The notes under the pieces were generated by a model. The model was given only the letters and a program-made list of their open reading frames with translations. It did no database searches and had not been told where the DNA came from. A program made the translations under genes and the position numbers. Source: Limnanthes douglasii subsp. nivea (lineage: Eukaryota; Streptophyta; Magnoliopsida; Brassicales; Limnanthaceae). From it: a stretch of DNA of 64,000 bases. The stretch lies in contig JAUPFV010000005.1 of the NCBI GenBank assembly GCA_036936605.1, positions 1,167,670-1,231,669 of the forward strand, written 5' to 3'. Positions 55,665 to 64,000 of the stretch are shown here, one piece after another (within the stretch, counting starts at the first letter, position 1; each line of letters begins with the position of its first letter).

Positions 55665-58397
55665 CTCGCTATAACATCTCTATGGCTACTCGGTTCCTGC
55701 ATGTTAACTTCTTCTGCAACTGACAGAGTATATGAAACTAGATTTGTATACCTTTCTTGTAGTCTAATCTCTCTCTTTTTCGGCCTAAATGCTATGTTAT
55801 AAAGTTATTGTCCGTGTTCGGGCGCATGATTGCCAGTATCATCCAATGTTGTCGCTTCACCTCTAAGTCTTGATGCACCTCAAGCTCGGATTATTGGACC
55901 TGTTATAAACCGATTCTACTTCAAGCTCCACCTGTTGACTCACATCCAATCCTGATCTGACCATTTCTCCTACTTTTTTCAAACTGTCTACCATAACAGA
56001 CTCGTTAAAAGTCATGTCCCTGCTGATAAGAAAACTTGGAGAATTTGGAGAGGTAAACCATAAAATATATCTCTTCACTCAATAAGTGTACCCTGGAAAC
56101 ATGCATTTTTTTCCTCGACTTAATTTTTTTCATTCGTCACATGAGCATATGTAAGACAACCGAACACCCTTAACTGTTTGCAATCAGCTAACAATCCAGA
56201 CCAAATCTAAAAAGGAATTTTACAATCAATACTCATTGATGGAGACTGATTCACCAAGTAACATGTTGTATTGATAGTTTCAGCCCAAAAATCATATCCC
56301 ATACCGGAATATGACAACATGCTTCATGCCTTATCACAAAGATTTTCGTTCATTCTTTTAGCGACCCCATTATACGTCCCAAGACGCTTGATCTTTATTC
56401 TTGACTGTTTCTCAATCATCATCTTCCATTTGAAAAATGTTGAATATGCCTCATATTTTGTTTTGAGGAATTAAACCCACACCATCCTTGAATAATAATC
56501 GATCAAACTCATATAGTATACGGCTCCGCTCTTCGATAGAATTTTGTTTGCAGCCTGAAAATCTGAGTGAATGTAATCCACTTTCATTTTAGTCTTCGTA
56601 CAGTCGACTTGCTAAATGTTAATCTAGTTTGTTTACCAAACACATAGTGTTCACAAAATCTCAATGATTCTGCTTTTTATCCTTTTAACAAACTTTCTTT
56701 CCCAAAATAGCTAATCCTTTTTCACCCATGTGACCGATACGCCAATGCCACAACTTATTTTGATCATATCTACTTTGGCTATTACTTCTTGATGATGCTA
56801 CTGCAACATCGCCCATAACAACATTCATCTGGATAATGTAAATCTTCTTCTGCAAATTGCCTTTCATACACATCATTGAGCTATTTGTCACTTTCATTAT
56901 ATTATCGTCTCAAATATACTTAACCCCGAGAGTCTAGTGTCCTAAGAGATATAAGGTTTCTCTTTAATCCATGAATATGCTAGCACGTCATGATTCCAAC
57001 AACCTCATCATGAATTTCTGATTCCGACGTTATCGATACCACAAACAAGCAACTAATGATTGTTCTTAATATAGACAGTTCCCTGAATTGTCTTGTAAGT
57101 CTCGAACGATTTCTTGTGATACGTACCGCCATTATCGAGTACCCGAGATTTTTTCCTACAATCTGAACTCCGAGACAATACATTTCCTTTGTCAGGTTTT
57201 TTACTATCGTCAGAATCGTTCACACCATCAGCAAAGTTTGCTTCATTTTCCTTTTTAATTTTCTTTCTTACATTTCAGCTTCGGACAATCTCTCTTATAA
57301 TGATCATTCTTACCGCATTCATAAAATTTTGAGTTCTTGACTCTTGATTTGGACCTCGAGTTTTTCTTCTTTAAAGAACTTTCCTAGTTTTTAGATCTTA
57401 CCATAGTCATAAGACCTTCATCTTCTAAATGATTGTCTGACTGCAACTATCTAAACTCCTTTGATTTTAAAATCCCTTTAACATCTGCTAACAATAGCAA
57501 ATTTTTACTATACATTATGGGATCAACGAATTTTTCATAGGGAGCTAGTAACAATTTTAAGATAAACAAAGCTGGATCTTTGTCCTCAATAATGATAACA
57601 ACGTTCTCCAAGTCCATAATAATTAATTTAAAGTATATAAGTACTTAGTTATGGATTTACCTTCTTTTAATATGAAATCGTACAAGCGTTTCTTCAAGTA
57701 TAACTGGTTCACCACTTCTTACATGCACTGGTACCAATTTTCTCACCACTAATCTAGCAAAGAACGTTATCTTTCACACTCATTAGAATCTATCATAAAT
57801 ATTTCTTGAAGATCTTGTTGCTCATCTTCTTTCATCTCTTCTGGTAACTTATTCTCCATAACCTTACACAACCCAACGAGTACCAATGAAGATTTCAACT
57901 TAATCATCCACAACAAAAAACTGGATACTCCATCAAATCTTTCAATCTTGTATTTTGTTAATGTAGACGTCATTGTGAAATCCTAATTGCAAAACCTAAT
58001 TTCACAACCAAATATTTTATATTAATTTGTTAGGATTCACTATGCAATGTATCGTAAATGCTCAAGAACAAAACAAAATAAAGTGTGTAAAAGAAAAGAA
58101 CACATGAGTTAACGTAATTAGACCAATGTCTATGTCAACGGGCGCTACCAGATAAAAGTGTTTCACTATAATAGAAAATATTATAGATTTTTAGATTACT
58201 CTTTTTTGTAGTCCTGGTAATCTATTTAAAAAGATTTAAATAAATTTATTGGATTATGGACCTAGTGGGCTCATATACACAAGAGTAGAAAGTATAACTC
58301 GTGATATATTTAAGTAAAAATGGACATTGTCAATGATAAAGACTATACCAACGGACACAATACATTGTCAAGACATTAATCGGCTCATTCTCAACCA
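55665..58397 (-). pseudogene. Block-B copy of the inverted copia debris
   Basis: Near-identical to 33207-35924, starting inside integrase/RT-side sequence at the block junction and ending with an LTR (58028-58397). Gag start near 57973 (MTSTLTKYKIERFDG), protease remnant near 57130, integrase pieces at 56897-55863. It carries the same lesions as block A, including the integrase-core deletion (TYNGVAKRM-like, about 56360). So these lesions predate the duplication. Confidence 0.85.
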
Positions 58398-59110
58398 AAT
58401 ATTAATATATTAAAATATAATCCTAAAGTAAAGTTAAATAAATATAAAAAAAAACTTAAATAATTGAATTTAAATAACACTCTTTACATCATCTTCTCCT
58501 AAGTGGAAACTTTACTGTATCACTCATCGATTTGTCTAAGTTTGTCAATAGGTTTCGGTCCCCGGTCATATGATTTGAAGCGCCTGTGTCGTAGTACCAC
58601 ATTGATTCATCAAAATCCCTTTCGTTGCCACTGTTTCAGATTTATCTTTGGCCAGCATCAATTTTTTCTCTCTAGAAAAACACAATTGGTCATCATGACT
58701 AGCAATGCATCTTTATCTTCTACTTCTTCTGTTAGATTCATTGTTTCCTCTTTCTTCAGTTTGCAATCCCTAGCATAATGCCCAAAATTATAACATGTAT
58801 AACACCGTACCTTTGTGATATCAAAGTTCGAATTTCTCTGGATATGTCCTTCTCCGTCAACAGATTTTGATATTCCATAGGAAAAGCTTCCTCTCCATAG
58901 CCAAAGCCACCTCTGCCTCTTCCTCGACCGCGACATCGGGTCCCTCCTCAATATGTCGAGTTGAATCGTGACTCCCATTCTGCTTTTGTTAACAACACCT
59001 TTTCATCATGCTCTTCTTCTTCATCACCTTTCAGACGTTCTTCATGGGCTCTTAGTGCCCCAATAACATCTTCAAAAGATTTGTTTTTGGCATCTCCAAA
59101 TTGTTAAATT
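58398..59110 (-). pseudogene. Block-B copy of the third-family copia gag
   Basis: Matches 35925-36640. Encodes part of the Arg/Gly-rich region and the zinc knuckle CYTCYNFGHYARDC (about 58800) on the minus strand. Frames are more damaged than in block A. It is cut at 59110/59111 by the Tat LTR, so its continuation should lie beyond the right edge of the window. Confidence 0.82.
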
Positions 59111-59519
59111 TGGTAAGGATAATTATCGCCTGAGGTTAGGCTTGTAATTTGCTCTATGTTTTAAAGAAGTATGTGGGTGTTTGATATTTAGAGTAGAGAG
59201 TAGAGGGAGAATTAAGCTGGCTAGTTGCAGTTAATTTTCATTACCCATATTTAATGCAGGTGGTTGGGTATTTATACCCTTACATTTTGGGCCCTTATGG
59301 GCTTTCGGGTCATGTTCAATGGATCCGGGTCATGTTTAAAGACCCATGAGCTCTAAGTAGGAGAGCAAGTAGCTTAGTCAAGAAGTGTTTAGGTTTTTTA
59401 GTACTTTTGTCATAGTTCGAACAGCCCCATTAGTTAAGTGTTCGAAGTGGTCTGTCCGGTCCGGAGGGTTAGGTCCGATCTGTCCCTGTCCGGTGAGCAA
59501 TCAGAATTCGGACTCATCA
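59111..59519 (-). repeat. 3' LTR of the right-hand Tat element
   Basis: 409 bp with TGGTAAGG...TCATCA plus-strand ends (TG...CA on either strand). Its left edge coincides exactly with the point where the match to block A ends (36640). A TATAAATA box on the minus strand lies at 59269-59276, so U3 is to the right and R-U5 to the left. Confidence 0.8.
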
Positions 59520-59892
59520 GGAGCCCCTTTTTTAGGTGTTTGTTCAAATACCTTTGTCAAAAACCTGAAAAACAGTCCGATGCCAGGGGTGGCTTTAATC
59601 CGGACAGGTCTGTTTGCCTTATGGTATCATCCGGACTGATTTAGCTTCATGAATCCAAACGCTTTTTTGCCAGAGTTTGTGGGACACGTGTCGCTTTCTG
59701 ATTGGTTGCTTCAGCCGTTTTTTCACCTTGAATTCTGACCCACCTTCTTCGAAAAGAAACCTCTTAATCAAACTCCTTTTTCATATTTACTATAAATTCA
59801 AACATTTTCTACTGTTTTACCATCACTTTCATATTTACTCTGCAACTCTTTAAAGCTTTCTCTCTCTAAAGCAAAAACTTATCCAGATTGTT

Positions 59893-62547
59893 TATGTTTA
59901 CAGCGAGGAACGCTTTGATCAAAGGTGGGTGACTCAACCTTTCTGAATTAGAGAAGGCACAAAAGGTCGAAAGGGAAAGACGTATTGCGGCAGGGTTACC
60001 CGTTTCGCCTATTGATAGACCAATAACTTCAGCCACAGAGTCAGATCAAGGCTCCTCTTCCTCAAAAGGCATCAAGCCGAGAAAGTTATTCCACACTAAT
60101 CTCTCCCCCATCATCTCTGGTTCTTCGGTTCACGAATCGGAACCCACTGTTGAGCCAGGGGTAACTGCCACCAGTTTTAAAAAACCCTCCCCCTTCATAG
60201 CTATGGGGTCTGATAATGAGCACTCCCCTCAAAAGCTAGTTGACCGGAGAAGAGGCCGGTTAGTTAAAGGCCAAGCTTCCAAGAGCACCCCCTCAAAATC
60301 AAGTGCTAAAGACAGTAGCACAGGGTCATAAGTGCCCATCAAAGTTCCCAAAGACAGGCTGCCCGGTCCGGAGGGCACTAGTCCAAGTCTTCGAAGAGAA
60401 GCATCTGTATCAGAGCCCCAAACAGAGGCCAGAAATCAAGGGAACACTGAATCCCATTAGTCCGGAGTCCAGGCTGAGCCAGAGCTGAACCCTCCTTCTA
60501 CTACTGCTACCGAAAACCCTTTATCAATTATGGAGGATGTAATGGAGGACTCTGTCGAAGAGGCTCCTTTTGAGTCTGAGCCCTCCGGTCAGAACAGTAG
60601 TGCTGATGTTGCCAAAAAAGACAAAGGCAAAGAGAAGCTGTGTTTGAGGCATCCGGATCTGCCGGAGAGTCTTGAAGGAAGGGTGGGGCCCTATTTTCAC
60701 AAGGTCCAGGTTAAGTACCTCATCGCCCTGCAAATGGAGGAGTTTGCTGCTGTGGCCGGTCTTTGTAGAAACCCCAACATCCCTTTTTACCACTTCAATA
60801 TGAGGGACAATATCAAAGCTGTGGATGACCTGCTAGAGTCGGAGAGAAACTGGAGGACTCAATTTCTATTTGTAAGTGGGGCTTGGGAAAATGGAAGGAA
60901 AATCAAGTCTGGAGTGAACCCAAGTCTTCTCAGAAGCAGGTGGAGGAGTGATCGTAAATCTCCCGCTTTATACTTTTGTTTTTTTTAGAGTTAGTTTAAA
61001 CTAACTGGTCTTACTTTTGCCTCAGCAGGACTGCCCAAGGAATTCAGTGATTATCTGAAAACCGGGCAGGCTACTTGCACCAAGATCAATGCTTGGGCTG
61101 CTGAGAGGTGGGGGAACCGGTTCCATGCTGCTTTTACCGGAGGCAACTTGGCAAGGTCTCACTTGTGGAACACCACAGGTCGGAGAGACTTGACTTGGGA
61201 GGAGCTCACCACTCAGCCTCCTCCGGATGTTGTGCTTAAAAGGACCCATGAACCAGATGGGACACTCTACTTGCCAGGCCGGGCCAAAGCCCCAAGCAAG
61301 ATGAAGGGTAAAAAGAAAGGCAAGAAAGTGGCAGGTGGTGTTAACCTACTGATGCAGAGGAGGATGCTCCAATAAACCCGGAGGGGCCAGTCCACTACCA
61401 AATTGATGCTGCTCTCCTAGAAGTGGTGGAGCAGGAGACTGAGAGGCAAGAAGTGCACCCCCCAAAACCTCCAAGGGCTTCCAAGAGAAATCGTAAACAG
61501 GGAAGTGAAAGCAAAGACCGGGAGGCCAAGAATAAGAAGATCTCTAAGGGTGACGAGCTTTCTCTCCGGGATCCAGAGCCTCCTTCCCAGGCTGATCCTA
61601 CTGACCCAACACTAGCGGAAGAGATACCGGGCGACTTCCATACCGATGAGGTCGAAGGGGGAGATCTCAACATTGATGGGGTAGACATCACCGGTCTTGG
61701 TGGGCTTGGTGAGTACTTCATCAATATTCCCAGAGACGACTTCGCTGGGCCTTATCTTCCTCCGAGCACCTCGAATACCGTCACTTTCAATGGTAAGACC
61801 TTTATTGTTTCAAGTGAAAGGGACGTCATAGCCCACTCTTTATTAAGCAATGTTCAGCCTGTGCTTGTGTTGGAAAAACAAGTTCGGAATCAGGCATACA
61901 TTATCAAGGATCTTAAATCTGACAAAGAGAGGCTGTCCGATGACCTTCGTACTGCTACTTCAAACGCTGCCATCCTAAAGGAATAAAATGAGGAGTTGAA
62001 GAGAAACCAAGAGACAAGTACCACAAAAGTCACCACTTTAGAGGACACCATTACAGAGCTCCGAGAGAAGCTGTCCGGACTGGAGAAAGATCTCGCCACC
62101 TTAAAGGGGGAATCCAAGGCCAAAGACCAAATCATTACCAACTTGACCAATGAAAAAATTTCTCTTGAGAATACAGTGTCCAAGGCTGCCGAGGAGAAAG
62201 CTACTTTGCTAAGGGAGCAAGAGGCCAAGATTCAAGCCAAGATCGACGCTTATGCCAACAATGTGATCGACACCCAGGAGGAAATGTATGCCAAGGTGAG
62301 GTTTGACATGGTTCTACTCTTCCACGAGAAGTTTCTGAAGAGAAACCTAGGGGATTTATGGCTTCATGTTGAGTCTGACGACCTCCCGTATCATACAATG
62401 GCTGATGGAGACTTGCATGGTTATTCTAGTACTTCCTCATCCGATGACGAAGAACGTACCGGGGAGAGCCCAGACGAAGATCAAGATGATCCTAAGGGAA
62501 AGAAGAAGGTAAATGAAGCTGAGCCATCTTCAAAGGCTCAGCCTTAA
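59893..62547 (+). pseudogene. Antisense ORF (aORF) of the Tat element, with an intron
   Basis: Plus strand, opposite to the element's gag-pol, between integrase and LTR. ATG 59893 (MFTARNALIKGG), probably a short intron (CAAAG|GTGGGT to GAATTAG), then a long Ser/Pro/Glu-rich frame with TAA near 60329 and TAG near 60459. Next is a conserved-looking segment (RVGPYFHKVQVKYLIAL, NIPFYHFNMRDNIKAV, 60680-60830). A 72-bp intron (60954-61025, GTAAAT...CTCAG) restores phase into GLPKEFSDYLKTGQAT. A one-base loss near 61344 and TAA at 61984 follow. The C-terminal half is a coiled coil (LEDTITELREKLSGLEKDLA) ending with an acidic Ser/Asp tail at 62547. Function unknown; similar aORFs are known in Tat elements. 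Confidence 0.7.
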
Positions 62548-63093
62548 TTTATGAACTACTTTTTTACTTTTTATCCAGACTAAAGTCGTTGGAAGGCCAA
62601 GGCATTCTTTTTTGTAATTGTGTCCGGTATCTGACCGGATAGGTTTTTTGTTCTATTTTGACAATTCAAAAGTCCTTGGAAGGCCAAGGCATTTTAAGTT
62701 ATTCTAATGAATATTTTTGTTTTGTGCAATTCTCATCTTCTTTCATTGTTTGTTCCAATTTTGATGACTAGAGTTTAAACAACCTTTAGTTATTTCATAG
62801 TGAGAGTGTTTAAATCCTCCGGCTAGAGTTTAAATAGCCCTTAGTTATTTCATAGTGAGAGTGTTTAAATTCTCCGATGACGAATATTTAAGTGGTCATC
62901 CTTCTTTTATTTCAATCCAGATAGTGTGACAAAGGACAAAACTTAAAACACTTCGGAAAATTTTTAAGAAGGCATCAAATTTTATTCAAAAGCCCGGACA
63001 CCTCATTAAAACCTCCCCGTGGCACCAGGGAGGAAAGAGTATGCCCCCAAATGTTTACATGGATGTTTAAACAAGTAAATATTTACACAAATA
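62548..63093. repeat. Spacer between aORF and integrase with duplications
   Basis: Contains a 55-bp direct duplication (CTAGAGTTTAAAYARCC...) at 62768-62822 and 62823-62877. A shorter pair, TTGGAAGGCCAAGGCATT, lies at about 62589 and 62674. No coding features. It serves as the 3' ends of two convergent transcription units, aORF and gag-pol. Confidence 0.65.
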
Positions 63094-64000
63094 CTACTCC
63101 AAGTACATCCGGAGATGTTCGATATTCCAAGGGTGAGTCAAAACTCTTCCGTCCTTGTCTTCTAGCCAATATGTTCCAGGTTTAAGCCTTTCAATAACCA
63201 CATAAGGTCCTTCCCAAGTCGGAGCCAATTTGCCGAACAACTTTTCTTTAGTATGTAAGAAGACTTTCCTTAATACCTTGTCCCCCGGTTGGAAATCTCT
63301 TCTTTTAACTCTGGAAGCAAATCTGCTTCTCATCAACCCCTGATAGTGCGCAACTCTAAAGTGAGCTTTAACTCGTCTTTCTTCTACCAAATCGAGTTGA
63401 CCTCTGATTGCCACCTCGTTAGCGCGTTCGGAGAAGTTTTGAACGCGAAATGATGGGAGAGTTGCTTCTATGGGAGCTACTGCATCCATCCCATAGACCA
63501 AAGCAAAGGGTGACTCTTGTGTTGCAGCCCCAGGTGTTGTCCGGTAGGCCCACAAGACCTCTTGTAAATAACTAGGCCACTTCCGAGCAACCCCTTCCAA
63601 ATTCTTCTTTAAACCGGACAGTATAGTTCTATTAGCCACTTCGACTTGTCCATTTGCTTGTGGGTGGAAAGGTGAAGAGAAACAATGTTGTATACCCCTT
63701 GAGGCACAAAAACTCTCCATTTCCCTATTGTCGAACTGTGGCCCATTGTCTGTTGTTATCTTTTGTCGGACACCAAATCTGCAACAGATGTTGGATAGAA
63801 TGAATTTTATAACAGCTTTTGATGTTGTTCCTACTAGAGGGGCTGCTTCAATCCACTTCGAAAAGTAATCTATAGCAACAATTATAGTTTTTCGTCCTCC
63901 GTAGGCCATAGCTAGAGGCCCTACTAAATCCAACCCCCATCGAGCAAAAGGAATAGGCTCATAAATTGACTCTAAAGGAATGGTTGGGACATGAATTTCA
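63094..64000 (-). CDS. Tat gypsy integrase, intact C-terminal part (partial)
   Basis: Minus strand, open from the window edge (64000) to TAA at 63094-63096; the usual internal ATG (63933) is not the true start, because the frame is open upstream (PFARWG). Integrase core: Asp in LDLVGPLA, YFSKWIEAAP, Asp in TDNGPQFDN, Glu in HPQANGQVEVANR, all three catalytic residues present. Then WPSYLQEVLWAYRTTP and FALVYGMDAVAPIE, and a C-terminal domain (FQPGDKVLRKVFLHTKEK, WEGPYVV, HPWNIEHLRMYLE). It belongs to a Gag-Pol polyprotein whose remainder lies to the right of the window. No stop or shift is seen in about 300 codons. Confidence 0.9.
   Translation of the reverse strand, partial: EIHVPTIPLESIYEPIPFARWGLDLVGPLAMAYGGRKTIIVAIDYFSKWIEAAPLVGTTSKAVIKFILSNICCRFGVRQKITTDNGPQFDNREMESFCASRGIQHCFSSPFHPQANGQVEVANRTILSGLKKNLEGVARKWPSYLQEVLWAYRTTPGAATQESPFALVYGMDAVAPIEATLPSFRVQNFSERANEVAIRGQLDLVEERRVKAHFRVAHYQGLMRSRFASRVKRRDFQPGDKVLRKVFLHTKEKLFGKLAPTWEGPYVVIERLKPGTYWLEDKDGRVLTHPWNIEHLRMYLE

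Larger units (their letters stand above)
52829..59110. repeat. Duplicated block B (ARF 5' end, flank, copia debris)
   Basis: Counterpart of block A (33207-38577) with later insertions: a retrocopy at 53380-54156, a fold-back element at 54192-55144, and the Tat LTR abutting at 59111. The junction at 55664/55665 joins sequence equivalent to 38577 with sequence equivalent to 33207, sharing two bases (AA). Confidence 0.85.
59111..64000 (-). mobile_element. Tat-lineage gypsy element, 3' part (runs off the edge)
   Basis: Minus-strand element. From its 3' end: LTR 59111-59519, purine tract (complement GGAGCCCCTTTTTT, 59520-59533), antisense ORF on the plus strand (59893-62547), spacer, then integrase (63094 to beyond 64000). 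The LTR starts TGATGAG on its own strand, like the older Tat LTR at 6935, and the integrase ends match closely. The insertion site lies within the copia gag of block B, with AAATT at 59106-59110 as the presumed left target copy. The integrase is intact as far as visible, so this element is younger than the one at 6935. Confidence 0.88.

Noticed and set aside
60524..61724. Minus-strand frames in the right-hand Tat element
   Set aside because: Low-complexity shadows of the antisense ORF, which has a spliced, domain-like structure on the plus strand.

Overview
The window is plant nuclear DNA, most likely from a eudicot. This is supported by split genes with GT-AG introns, an auxin response factor, two F-box/PP2-type genes, a plant-mobile-domain-like gene, and dense Ty1/copia and Ty3/gypsy (Tat lineage) retrotransposons. 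I see no bacterial operons, CRISPR arrays or phage genes. The species cannot be fixed from sequence alone. The antisense-ORF Tat elements and the Au-like SINE occur in many eudicots.

Layout. 1-2588 (minus): a damaged plant-mobile-domain-like gene with a basic/acidic coiled-coil tail, running off the left edge. 3812-4028: a tRNA-derived SINE with a 15-bp target duplication. 5844-6890: copia gag debris. 6935-18495: an old Tat gypsy element (gag, PR, RT, RNase H, a second archaeal-type RNase H, INT, antisense ORF) whose integrase is split by a nested copia derivative (12410-15733, 5-bp target duplication). 19490-20590: an intact three-exon F-box/PP2 gene. 22200-24132: copia debris. 25322-27193: an F-box/PP2 paralogue broken by a solo LTR and a lost splice acceptor. 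27809-31768: a decayed copia element. 31930-35924: its inverted relative. 36016-37404: a third copia family whose LTR sits in a truncated ARF copy (37405-37690). 39090-41880: LINE debris split by a 1.87-kb element with long inverted repeats that carries a pectin-methylesterase fragment. 41885-45645: two gypsy fragments. 46223-52947 (minus): an ARF10/16/17-type gene interrupted by a young, apparently intact copia element with identical LTRs. 53380-54156: a retrocopied gene. 54192-55144: a Mutator-like fold-back element. 55665-59110: a second copy of the copia debris of 33207-36640. 59111-64000: the 3' part of a second Tat element on the minus strand (LTR, antisense intron-containing ORF, intact integrase end), running off the right edge.

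Host genes are few: one intact F-box/PP2 gene and an ARF gene that is otherwise complete (two exons, about 502 codons) but insertionally disrupted. The most informative structure is the duplicated block shared by 33207-38577 and 52829-59110. The two copies are in permuted order, and one copy preserves empty sites for the retrocopy and the fold-back element seen in the other. This gives a relative chronology without a second genome.
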